64,000 nucleotides of DNA from Clavaria fumosa. Taxonomy: Eukaryota; Basidiomycota; Agaricomycetes; Agaricales; Clavariaceae. The translations under genes and the position numbers were made by a program. Shown here one piece after another: positions 1 through 10,642 of the stretch. The notes under the pieces were generated by a model that was not told where the DNA came from, did not search any database, and saw nothing but the letters and a program-made list of their open reading frames with translations. Each line of letters begins with the position of its first letter. Within the stretch, counting starts at the first letter, position 1. The DNA is taken from positions 2,728,001-2,792,000 of the forward strand of contig OX637798.1 in the NCBI GenBank assembly GCA_951802425.1, in the 5' to 3' direction.

Positions 1-179
1 TATCACTTGGGCCAAGTTCAACATTATGCTGATATCACTTGGGCCAAATTGAGGATTCAACACTCATGTGACAGTTGGTTGGAGATGCATCCTTAGTGAC
101 TTTTCCAACACATTGTTTGCCTCTTGTATTTCCTATCTACTCATTGGCTTCATGAAATTCTCGGCTGCACAATGTAAGA

Positions 180-2356
180 TCCTGGATGAGCATAGCCAGA
201 TGCCTGGGGCAATGATGCAAAGCTCCAGATTGTCAGTGATGCTGCGTGTGCCATCATTGATGCACATGAAGCATCCAAGACTACAAAGGCATTGCCAAAA
301 GACCTACACCAGGTTAGTTCTACTCTCTTGATGCAAATGTCTGTCCTAATTTAGTGTCTGTCAGGCAGTGGCTAACTGGTTCCGGAACTTTGCAAAAGCT
401 CAGAGGAAGGCAAGGGAGGCTGATGCCAATGCCGAGGATGATGGCTCAAAGGATGAGAAACCCCAACCACCTGGGAAGCACTGCTACTGCAAAACATACA
501 AAGCCCGAGATGTGGTGATGGTTTTGCACCAAGCCAAGATCAAGGCCATCCTTGATGTGCGCAATGCTGGACGTAGTGGAGGCAAGCAGTACATGGGCAT
601 GTACCCAGCTGCCCTCAGTGAGGCCATAAAGTCCCTCACAGATGAGGAGCTCAAGGCCGCTGAGGATACCACCTCCCAATGGAACAAGGATGGTGCCCCA
701 GCTGAATTACAACAAAAGTATGTCCCAGCATATCTTATTTGACTTACATATTGCTAATAATAATGCAGGAACTGCTGAAAACTTGTGGCAACAGTTCAAC
801 AATTCCAGGAGGAGATCCGCAAGACAATGGGCACACAACTTTTTGTGATGGCAGGTTACCCAGGGGAAGGGAAGATCGTAAAAACTAAGTGAGGAGCTAG
901 CACAGTATTCACTCATTTTACTGACCATGTACCTTAGATTTGATTGCCAGCCTCATTGTGGTCAGCTCCCCTTCACCAGGATACACCAAGACTGGGGGGA
1001 AAATACATGGGAAAAGTGGGGGGTGTATCTACTCCACCAATTCCATGCATAAGAAAGTACTTGTGCTCATGGATTTAACTAACTTGTTTGGGGGCAGCCG
1101 AAGCCATTATTGGGGATGATGCAGATGATGATGAGTCAGAATCAGACACAGGGGTTAATCTAGATGTGGATGACAATGACTTCGCAATTATGCCCCCATC
1201 ACCTGGACATCTGCAAGCAAATGATCAGAAAATATGTGACAACAAATTACAGTCGTGTGGCCTACATCTTTAATGCTATATGTGCCCAGTTAAGATGCTT
1301 TCAGGGACCTTCTGCTCCAGCAAGCGGGTGTGCGTGCCATGGGCCAGCATTTCAGAGAAACCAGACAAGTTTTTTGCACCAGGCCATCTCCCAGCTGGGG
1401 TGATTTTATGTGACCCTTCCCATCTTCGTGCAGAGGAGGTCTCTCTGCTGTGGGATTTGTGGATAAAGCGGCAAAGGGAAGGGTCTGTTGGCTTAGTTTT
1501 TACTGGATGTGAGGTGAAGGACTGTCGTGAAAAGGCCAGGAAGCAGGACATAAAGGGGAAAAGGAGGTATGTTGAAGTTGGGAGTAGTGGAAGCGATGAT
1601 GAAGAGGTGGAGCTTGCACTTGAGAGGATTGGGACAGAGGAGTGCCAAGATGTGGGGGAGGAGTCTCAGACAGGGGAGGGCCAGGATGCAGTCACCTGCC
1701 CACCTCAAATTCACCCAGCCAGTCCTGCAGCTGTGGCTGTTGGCAAGCTAAGTTGGCTTGCCTATCTTCGCCAACTATCACCAGACCCACGCTTTCAAGT
1801 CATGGTGGCATTTCTTGAACATTTGGCATGTTTTCCATTCATCTAACTTGATCTATGTGCTGACTATGTCTATTAGGGATGAAATTCACTTTCAAACATC
1901 AACATCGACCACTCAGGCATTGCCTCAGTGGTCATCCTGGAAGTTGAAGAAGGCTATCTTCCGCATGCCTTCCACACAGTCATTGGCTTTGAGCATGCTA
2001 AATCCCAACTGCATGCACATCCCCTCAACATCCCTGCCCTGCTGTCAATTGTCTTGGGAATTGGAATGGGCCTCCGTGACATTGCCTGGCAGCAAGAGCT
2101 GGAGCCTGGAGCTCCACCTCCAGGAATTCCCATGTGGTTTCTCAACTCAGAGCTGAGTGTCTCAATTCACCAGGATGCCCTTGTCAACCGTTTACCGCTG
2201 GTGCTGCCCACGGTCCCAGAGCACGTTCCTGCCATTGAACCTGAACCCAGGAGATCCATTCGGAAGAGGAAGGGTGTAAAACGTGTTGATGAAGCCATTC
2301 CTGACCCATCGTATGTCTCACCATATTGTCTTGCATTCTTCTCACTTGCTTTGTAA
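180..2356 (+). pseudogene. Decayed multi-exon gene of an unnamed fungal family, copy 1
   Basis: Function unknown. Reading pieces appear in order: an exon ending LPKDLHQ before a GT donor (about 230-305), an exon from about 368 to 718 containing AVANWFRNFAKAQ and KSLTDEELKAAEDTTSQWN, a short piece near 780-890, a piece near 960-1050, and long pieces at 1280-1846 and 1928-2356. The same order recurs at 26.6-28.4 kb (AVHTWFTNARAK, EGLSDEDIKHCTNQAQTWN, VPWKQFAVNPAKYV against VPWASISEKPDKFF here), so the two loci are paralogues. The 780-890 region needs a frame change to continue the match, and a TAG lies upstream of the first block, so this copy looks broken. The C-terminal part (1928-2356, ending in a basic RRSIRKRKGVKR stretch) is longer than in copy 2, which a transposon interrupts. 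Identification as a family rests on this internal comparison; the function is not known to me. Confidence 0.6.
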
Positions 2357-2467
2357 GAAATAAGCCAATCAAAAAGTCCAAGATCATTCAGGCTATTGCT
2401 GGGCCTAGGCAAGTTCTTTGGTTAGCTCATTATATTTGTCTCACACTTCTGCAGCTCTCAGGCAGTT

Positions 2468-2590
2468 CAAAACAAGAAGATGGGGAAGGTATCCTCAAGT
2501 AGTCACCATCATTAAACATCATAATGAGTTCAAGACAAGAAGGCAGGGAAGCTATCCTCACATAGCCACTCATTAAATGTCAAATGTCCC
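2468..2590. repeat. Two-copy direct repeat of about 60 bp
   Basis: A unit beginning near CAAGAAGATGGGGAAG and ending near CATTAAACATC is followed directly by a second copy (AAGGCAGGGAAGC...CATTAAATGTC). Downstream, 2676-2688 and 2707-2719 form a perfect 13-bp inverted repeat (CCAAATAGGACCA). Nothing else is evident between 2.4 and 3.0 kb. Confidence 0.6.
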
Positions 2591-3040
2591 TGTCCCATAC
2601 TTCAATTACATACTTTGTTTTTACTGCCTAGCAAAGCAAGGTTGACGAAGTCTGACATGAGTGTACCAAATATGACCAAATAGGACCAATTGCTGTGCCA
2701 TCAGGATGGTCCTATTTGGCATGCTCGCTGCACGAGCACACCGAATAGAACCAAACTACACCAAATGTTGGTAAATGCATGTGGCACCTGTGCCACACAA
2801 CCTGGGTGGTGAAACTGCAAGGGAACAGGTTGTCAGCAAGGCCAATGAGAACAAGATATACTGATGTAAGCAACATGCAGCTTTAGTGGGTTGCCGGTCC
2901 CCAGTGCTGCAGAACGGTCACAAATGTGACATTTGTGATGGGACAGATGATTTCTACAGGTAACTGCAGCAAAACTTTACAGGTAACTTTACATGACATG
3001 TGGCCAACTGATTTTACAGCTGTTTGTGCACTGTGTAACA

Positions 3041-3790
3041 AGGCAATTGAGCAATGTATTAGGCACAGCTACTTAGGCCCATACATTCATTACTACAAAT
3101 TTACAATTTGGCCAATGTGCAGTCTTCACAGGTAATACATTTTGCAGGCTGGGCCTACACATTTGCCCCATGATGTCTCTTGATCAGCCCTCATGTATGT
3201 CTCATTAATTGATGATTGGGCCATTGAGCAATGTATTAGTCACAGTTATCTAGGCCTATACATTCATGACTTAAATATATAGTTCGGCCAATATGCAGTC
3301 TTCACAGGTAATATATTTTGTAGGCTGGGCCTACACGTTTGCCCAATCATGTCTTGTGATCGGCCCTGACGTAGGCCTCATTCATTGATGATTGGGCCAT
3401 TGAGCAATGTATTAGCTACAGTTACCTAGGCCCATACGTTCATTACTGAAATATATAATTTGGCTGACATGCAGTCTTCACAGGTAGTACATTTTGCAGG
3501 CTGGGCCTACATGTTTGCCCAATCATGTCTCGTGATCGGCCCTGACGTAGGCCTCATTCATTGATGATTGGGCCATTGAGCAATGTATTAGCTACAGTTA
3601 CCTAGGCCCATACATTCATTACTCAAATATACAATTTGGCCAACATGCAGTCTTCACAGGTAATACATTTTGCAGGCTGGGCCTACAAATTTGCCCCATG
3701 ATGTCTCTTGATTGGCCCTCACATATGTCTCATTAATTGATGATTGGGCCATTGAGCAATGTATTAGTCACAGTTATCTAGGCCTATATG
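3041..3790. repeat. Tandem satellite, about 176-bp unit, 4-5 copies
   Basis: The phrase TTGAGCAATGTATTAG recurs with GCAATG at 3051, 3228, 3404, 3580 and 3756, a spacing of 176-177 bp. Each unit also carries TGCAGTCTTCACAGGTA and GGCTGGGCCTACA. First and last units are partial. No coding potential is convincing here. Confidence 0.9.
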
Positions 3791-3911
3791 TATTTCTCCA
3801 CCAAAGCTCCTGCAAACCATCTCACATACTACATGATGACCCATTGGAAGCGGCCGAACATTGGCCACCCCGATATTTACAGACTAGTGTAGATGTGGGC
3901 TGGAATGATAT

Positions 3912-4604
3912 CTACATCAAAAAATGACTGAATGGTGTGATGGCTGAGTCTTGGTCCATATCAGGCAGGTTCTTGAGATTGGGTAGGTGCATGCATGTCC
4001 CGTCCATGCCGCTCATGCTGGTGTACTTGTGTATGGTCCAGATGGATTGGTCAGTGGCATCCTCGAGCCAGAGCCTCCAGTGGTCTTGTTTGCTTTGCCT
4101 TATTCGTTGTGTGTAAGCATTCCTCATTCGTCGTGATTCTTCATGAATCGGGTGGGTCGGGGTGAGGCGGAGTGCGTACGAGCGGCGGTTTAGTCTTCGG
4201 GCTGCCGCCCTGGCCCTCATTAGGTCTTTATTCCACCATTGTTTCGTGTGCAGGCATAGCTGGGCAAGTGGGACTGCTTTTTCTGTGGCTGTTTGCATGG
4301 TGTTTTCCAGGCTTTGGACTGTGTCATCTAGGTTCGTGATCATGCGTATGTGGGGTGGGGGGGGGTTGTGTTCTAGTGCATCCTTTAGCGTGGACCTGAA
4401 GCGTTCCCAGTCAGTTGCGTGCCAGTTGTGCTTGGTCACCTCTCGTGCTCTTGAGGTGGGTATTTCGATTGTTGTTATTATTGGGAGATGGTCGGCCTTT
4501 GGGGGGGATCTCTCTGGTGCTGTGTTACAGTGCATTAATATCATGGTAAGCAGGTGGGATAGGAAGACATTATCAGGTCTGGACCATCTCTTTGTTGTGG
4601 AAAG
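3912..4604 (-). pseudogene. LINE fragment: C-terminal part of the endonuclease domain and linker
   Basis: The minus-strand reading contains CNTAPERSPPKADHLPI, matching CNTAPEKTPPKADHLPI in the full-length LINE ORF2 of this window (28984-33078), and then collinear stretches such as LNRRSYALRLTPTHP. KADHLPI is the S/ADH motif of APE-type endonucleases. The fragment is cut at 4604 by the 5' LTR of element A, so its upstream part is missing; the reverse transcriptase portion is absent as well. Confidence 0.85.
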
Positions 4605-6073
4605 TGTCAGGACCCATTCATTTTTCCCTTGCCCAAACCGGTTCTACCAACACCTATGAACCTTCTGAGGGCCCTTTACCACCTCACGAGCTCCTCTACA
4701 TGCTTCTGGAAACCTCCCCGATCTCCCCCGCGCTCACATGACACTCACAACCACCGTGCTATACTTGTGATACCTCTCTCCACCTCACCCACACATATAC
4801 TTCGTCCAGACCCATCAATTGCATGCGCAACATGCCGTTGTGCATCTTCTTCTGCCAGTACGTGACTTGCCATGCGGCACCCCCAGTGCTACCACTACCA
4901 GTGCCAATATGTTACCAGCATTATGGCCATTACCCGCGTTACCAGCATTACCCATGTGACTTCCTGCCCAAAGGTCACCTGCATCACTAGTGTCACCCAT
5001 GTGATCACTCTTATGACCTCGCGACCTTAATGCTCAAACGCACCACCAATGGTCAGCTGTATTATTACTTCAAATTATGCCTCCCTTCTTCTCCTCAGTT
5101 GTCTATAACTACATTACTTATGATCTGAGAATCCCCCCATAGTTATAGTGACATATATATTTATTTAACTAGGTTGCGACCCATGACAAGTCATCTTTGC
5201 GACCTTACCTATGCATTCCTAACCCCTCGCGACCTTAGTAGAACACGTGCCTAGTCACTTTACAACTAATCATACCCTGTACTACTATAGTCTCGTCGCC
5301 TGGCGACCTCTGTACTTTTCCTTTTCTGTTTTACTTCTTGTATGCACATATATAAAGTCTCGCATGTGCTTATGGTATACTAGACTTGATATTGATGCAC
5401 TTTTGGTTTAAGCTTGAGGCCACAACACCCTTTGAGCTTGGAACCATCATGATTGATAGGTCTTGTCTCCCTTGGTGACCTCAAGATCACCAAGACACTT
5501 CTGCTTATTTCTAACTCATCCTCCGCACTTGTATAACTCACATGCTTAAGTATTCTCTCCCCTTTGTGTTGGCACTGATTTCTTCAAACCCTACAGATTC
5601 TCTTGTCAGTTGGCAAAGTTATCACCTTCACTGATACACTTCTCAACACCATCATGACTACCGCAACTCTCTCAACATTGCCTTTTTCCCCCACTTCATC
5701 TTTTTCTTTCTTTATGCTTTGTTGGTTGACGTCGTGACCTTCTCAGCATTATCCATTTCTCCCACCTTGTCAATTTCCTTTCTTATGTTTCGTTGGTCAA
5801 CCTCACAACCTTCTCAACAACATCTGCTTTCTCCTAAATTCGTCTTTTCCTATTCTACGCTCCATCTACTGACTTTGCGACTTTTCCAGTGATGTCTTCC
5901 TCCTCTCTACTTGTCTCTCCTCATTCTCACATCTTCCCAGACGTCTTCACGACCTTCTGGGACCGAGCATTCTCAACTGTGCTCAACAGTTGATTGGTCC
6001 TAGCAAGTTTCTAGGATCAGTCACCAACAAGTTGACTTGCCACATTACTTACGAGACGGGACAGGCCCTAACA
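4605..6073 (+). repeat. 5' LTR of element A (TGTCAGG...CTAACA)
   Basis: It begins TGTCAGGACCCATTC and ends GGACAGGCCCTAACA. The same sequence recurs at six other places in either orientation (9875, 10643, 13146, 16248, 37270, 47137), four of them as solo LTRs. Length is 1469 bp. About 5690-5910 contains a degenerate minisatellite of roughly 70-bp units (GTTGGTC..CGACCTTCTCAGCA), which creates spurious open frames on both strands in every copy. Confidence 0.95.
5349..5393 (+). promoter_or_regulatory. TATA box and inferred transcript start (R) of element A
   Basis: TATATAAAG at 5349-5357 lies 33 bp upstream of AGACTTGATATT (5382-5393). The latter is perfectly complementary to the primer-binding site at 6075-6086. 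The AGACTTGATATTG word is preserved in every full copy of this LTR in the window although flanking CpGs have decayed. The start site is inferred from spacing and complementarity, not from transcript data. Confidence 0.65.
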
Positions 6074-6074
6074 T

Positions 6075-6086
6075 AATATCAAGTCT
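6075..6086 (+). other. Primer-binding site, self-priming type
   Basis: AATATCAAGTCT lies one base after the LTR end and is the exact reverse complement of 5382-5393 in the LTR. Tf1-like fungal elements use the 5' end of their own mRNA as primer, and this geometry fits that mechanism. I see no obvious match to a tRNA 3' end, though this was not searched. Confidence 0.65.
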
Positions 6087-6125
6087 CCCCCTCGCCCCAC
6101 CACTCAACACCCGGATAACACCATT

Positions 6126-7785
6126 ATGTCTTCCAGTCACATCCCTCCCCAACCAATTACTCATCACTTTCAAACCCACACAGGCAGCTGCGCAATTACT
6201 CCAATAGCCTTGGAAACAACCTGCGAACCACCCACCACTGTTCAAGAACAATCTGTGCCTGTTGTTCAATTGCAGCCTGAAGAACCCGCCCAAATCGCAC
6301 CTAGCCATGCCTTGTCCCCACATGAAGAGGCCAAATCCCTCATTGAGCAACTCAGCTACCTGTGCTTCGATCGTCCCCGCCTCCATACTTATCAGATTCT
6401 AAACAACACTTGCTGCCAGTATGAAACGGGTACCCTTGACGAAGAGTTGGCATATCTCATAGAAACCACAAATCTCTATGAGGCCTTGGTATGATTAACA
6501 GATGAATTCTACACAGAACTGCAGAACCAATTGTATGAGAGTCAGTGCCAGTATCCAGGGCCTACTAACCATGGAGTTCTGACTCCCTCATGACCTTCGA
6601 GATCGGTTCTGCCAGCCAGGGGACCCTGGGATATCGCCCCGCTTTTTCAGGTCACAGCACAGTCTTTGCAGAACCCTCTGGTCCCTCCTATGCCTCTGCA
6701 TGTCACTACTGCACTTCAAGGCGAGGCCCCTGGTACCCAGCATCTCCACTACCATTACCAGGCCCCTCCTGCCGAAGTACCATCAACTCGAGACACCCTT
6801 GCTTGAGAATTCAAGCTCAAGAGTAGATGTCCCAAGCCTTTCAATGGTCACAACTGGTGCAAATGGAAACCTTTCATCATGGAATGCCTCATGACTTTCT
6901 TTGCAAAGCCTGTAACTTTCCAAGGAAATCACAAGAAGGTCACTTTCACAGCTTCATATCTCATGGACACCATGCAAAGCCACTACACTTCCCTCCTCCA
7001 GTTTAATCCTGACCACCCAGCCTTGCACTCATAGGAAGGATTCATCCATGAGTTTGGAGGAATGTTTGGAGTGGTAAACACACAGATTGAGGCAGACCAG
7101 AGCCTCCATAAGTTGCAGATGGGTGAAAACAAGTGGTTTTCAAACCATATCATCCACTTTGAGTCCTTTGCCTTCGAATCTAATTGGAATTTGGCTGCCC
7201 TGCAATTGGAACTGTACCGTTCAATGTCCACGCGCATTAAGGAGGCTATGAAAGTCATCCCGCAACCCACAACATATCAGGAGCTTCAGGATTTGGCCAT
7301 GCAGATTGACCAGAGGCACTGGGAATACAAAAGCAAGACCTGCCAGACTCAATTCCACATCAACCCACCGGCCCCTTGTCCTCCTGCCCAACCTGGCGGA
7401 AACCCCGACCTCTCACCAATGTCGCAACCTTATTCCCCTGCTGGTAACAACCTTACAACGCCCAACCCAGCCGAAGGAATGCTCGTGACCCCCTTGCAAC
7501 TTTCTAATCTGCCTCCCCAACCAAATCCAAGTCTGCTGTATGTTCCACTTAGTGATGAAGAATGAGAATGATGCTGTCAAGAAAACCTGTGCCTTAGATG
7601 TGGAAAACCAGGCCATTTCGCTGCATGCCCCGACCAATGAGTGACAGGATGAGCCATCCTCACCGTGGAAGAAGAAGATGTTGAGGAAACTTACAAAGTC
7701 GCAAAAGAGGTCAAGGAGGATATGGACCACCTGCATGAAGAGTTTAATGAGGAAGTGACTCAGGAGCCCCCAGGGGAACTCTGAG
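6126..7785 (+). pseudogene. Gag of element A, broken
   Basis: The reading starts with MSSSHIPPQP at 6126 and runs with several in-frame stops and shifts through a retrotransposon Gag core (HYTSLLQFNPDHPA, IEADQSLHKLQMGENKWF, AMKVIPQPTTYQELQDLAMQ) to a zinc knuckle near 7588-7630: CLRCGKPGHFAACP, a perfect CX2CX4HX4C. An acidic tail follows to about 7785. The same Gag is present in B on the minus strand. Stops at TAG/TGA suggest C-to-T decay. No frame continues into protease. Confidence 0.8.
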
Positions 7786-7932
7786 TCGCGACAAACCAAC
7801 CCCCATACTCGTGCAGGCCGCAATTTATTCCTTTCATCTTAATTTCCTTGCCTCCCCTTTTTTGCACTCATTTTCACATTCCAAATTCACAGACATATAT
7901 ATGCAAGAAAAATACCACAAGAAAAAGACTAC

Positions 7933-9758
7933 CTACTGGTCGCAAGCCCTTTCCTTCCCTTTCCACGACCCTTCGACTACCTTTCCCACCTCTATATCTG
8001 TCCCTTCCACTTCCTCCTCATCCTCTAACAACCGCCCAGTCTGGTCCACCTGTGGGAACCCCATTAACTTGGCTCACAACCGATCTTGCTCTTTCTCCAC
8101 CCACTTTGTCACCAACAACAACCCTACCCCACTTGACAGCTTACAAAGTAGCTCTTCATAACTGAAGAACACCACTTCCAAGCTGCGATGCCCCCGTGCA
8201 TGAAACTCGCTGACCAGTCTGCACAATGCCCGTAAAACCTCATCCATCCCTGATAAAACCTTGAACATCAATTTATTCTAATTCCTCGGTTGGCCACTCA
8301 CATTCTTTCTGTCCTCACGACCCTTCTAGAGTGATCCTCATCTCCTGCAACTCTCCCCATGCCTCTTCCAACATCTCCAACAATTCTGAAGATGAAGATC
8401 AACATATTTCGATCATCATAATCATGGCACTTACCCTTGTAATTCCCTCGCGACTTCTCCAACTCAAGCCAAGCCTCTTCTAACTCGTGTTGCATCCCCT
8501 GAAGATTGGCCTCTTGTTCTAAAAAGAAAAAGGAGAAATAAGTTTAGGTATGCATAACAAATGAATAAAACTTACCTTGCCAGTCACCTTGGAGAGCTTC
8601 GAACTCCCTCTCCACTCCCTCTGCCCACGCCATCAACTCTGCGACCTGCTGCCTCAATGTTGCGAATTCCCTTTCTATCTCCTCTCTCATTCTGGACTCT
8701 TGCAATGATCCTGCTGCCTTCGCTTGAACCGATGTTGCGACCTGCTTCAACTTCTTCACCTCCTCCTCACTCTTCTTTAACCTCCCTTCCAGCCAATGCT
8801 CCCTCATCGCCTTCACGTCCAAACACCCTTGAAGAATTTTGATTTCTTCTTCACCCTCCATTATCTTCCTAAGCAACTGCCCCTTTTCTCCTGGAGTTGC
8901 CAGAATCTTTGCCTTCTCAGCACGAACCTTTACAAAGTTTGTTTGGCGCACCAGCACGACTTCCTCTTCTGATGACTCCACAGTTTCTGCGACTCACCTT
9001 TTTGATGTTGACGGACCCAGTGTCAGCGACCGCGACCTTGCCCTCATTCGTTTCCCACATCCTGCCCATGTCGGAGTCTCTGGGACTGGTATCATGGGGT
9101 ATTTCAGCCCTGCTCGACTTGCAACCACTGGTGTACTTGCTGTTGCCATTGCCAATCCTTCCACACGCCGCAACACCTTGTCCACCCACGCATCATCCCA
9201 CCCGAGCTGGGCCTTGACATGCCACTGACAAAAATCTTGGACCCATGAACACTTTCCGTGGTCCTCCATGCACTGATGACATTTACCAGCAGCACTGTGC
9301 TCACACTGCCAGCTCTTCACAACACAATTGTTGCAATCCTGTAACACAGTGATTGGAGAAGAAATGGAATGAGAACTATTGCTACACACCTTGCATTCTA
9401 CCTCATTCCAGTCTTTGTTCTCTTTTGCTGACCTGATCTTCTTCCATAATTTCAGGAATTCTGCAGGCAATGGGTCAGCCCCGCTTGCGACCTTCTCCAT
9501 CAACCCACTTGGGCCCGCAACATCATCCCTCACCTTGTTGGGACCTGCAACCTTACTCTTCTTCTTTTTGTGCCTCACAACTTCATCTCAGGAATGCACA
9601 CATCATGCCTGTTCAGCCTTTTGATGGGCCAGTGCATCTTCTAGGATCCCCAGGTTGAGGCCAGGTCCTGTTTCATTGTAGAAGCGCATTTCGCATGTGA
9701 CCTCGTTTTGGTTGTTGTTGGTTTCAGATTCATGTTGTTTGATGAAGGTAGAGACCAT
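7933..9758 (-). CDS. Antisense accessory gene of element A: Zn2Cys6-type cluster plus coiled coil
   Basis: It runs opposite to the element and converges on gag. A likely start is the ATG at 9756-9758 (MVSTFIKQHE, shared with copy B); the first exon boundary is unresolved because in-frame TGAs follow. A basic KKKKSKV segment and KLWKKIRSAKENKDWNEVECK precede a 51-bp intron (9339-9389). Immediately after comes a CX2CX6CX7CX2CX6C array (9249-9338; CNNC, WQC, GKCHQC, HGKC), the spacing of fungal binuclear Zn2Cys6 clusters. A long Glu/Lys/Leu-rich coiled coil follows (about 8980-8580), then a 57-bp intron (8519-8575), further helices and a C-terminal part with FFSYEELL and LVTKWVEKEQD, ending in TAG at 7933-7935. 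The DNA-binding role is inferred from the motif only. Compared with copy B it lacks about 60 codons before LMAWAEG. Confidence 0.6.
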
Positions 9759-9861
9759 GGTGGATGGACTTAGAGAAAAATTTTGGGTGTCGTGACCTGA
9801 TCAACAAACATTGCACTGACTAATTGTCACATGACTTCCACTCTTGCAGGGCTTGAGGCTT

Positions 9862-9874
9862 GAAGGGGGGGTAA
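9862..9874 (+). other. Polypurine tract of element A
   Basis: GAAGGGGGGGTAA abuts the 3' LTR start at 9875. The reverse complement abuts LTR B at 12111, confirming the position. Confidence 0.8.
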
Positions 9875-10642
9875 TGTCAGGACCCATTCATTTTTTCCTT
9901 GCCCAAACCAGTTCTACCAACACCTATGAACCTTCTGACAGCCCTTTACCACCTCACGAGCTCCTCTACACGCTTCTGGAACCCACCATCCTCTTCTGGA
10001 AACCTCCCCAATCTCCCCCATGCTCACCACGACACTTGCGACCACTGTGCTATACTCACAATACCTCTCTCTGCCTCACCCACATGTATACTTTGCCCAG
10101 ACCTGTCAATTGCATGTGCGACATGCCATTGTGTGTCTTCTTCTGCCAGCATGTGACTTGCTGCATGGCACTCCTGGCACTACCACTACCAGCGCCAATA
10201 CATTACCAGTGTTACCCACATGACTTCCCGCCCAAAGGTCACCTGCATCACTAGTGTCACCCATGTGATCGCTCTTATGACCTCGTGACCTTAACGCTCA
10301 AATGCACCACCAATGGTCAGCTGTATTATTACTTCAAATTATGCCTCCCTTCTTCTCCTCAGTTGTCTATAACTACATTACTTATGATCCAAGAATCCCC
10401 CTGTAGTTATAGCAACATATATATATATTTAACTAGGTCATGACCTGTGACAGGTCATCTTTGCAACCTTACCTATGCATTCCTAACCCCTCGCAACCTT
10501 AGTAGAACATGCACCTAGTCACTTTATGACTAAACATACCCCATACTACTATAGTCTCATCACCTGGCGACCTCTGTACTTTTCCTTTTCCGTTTTACTT
10601 CTTGTACACACATATATAAAGTCTCGCATGTACTTATGGTAC
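9875..10642 (+). repeat. 3' LTR of element A, truncated
   Basis: It matches the first 770 bp of the 5' LTR and stops at ...CTTATGGTAC, where the oppositely oriented LTR of element B begins. The TATA box is present; the segment from the inferred start onwards is missing. The last five bases (GGTAC) would be B's target duplication, but the other side is lost. Confidence 0.9.

Larger units (their letters stand above)
4605..10642 (+). mobile_element. LTR retrotransposon A: gag-only, with antisense gene
   Basis: The 5' LTR (4605-6073), a primer-binding site, gag (about 6126-7785), a convergent antisense gene (7933-9758 on -), a polypurine tract (9862-9874) and the beginning of the 3' LTR (9875-10642) are collinear. 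The 3' LTR is cut by element B. No protease, reverse transcriptase, RNase H or integrase motif is seen between the LTRs, so the element is non-autonomous and would need enzymes in trans. It sits inside the LINE fragment that ends at 4604. Copy B has the same structure, which argues that the lack of pol is a family property and not a private deletion. Confidence 0.85.
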
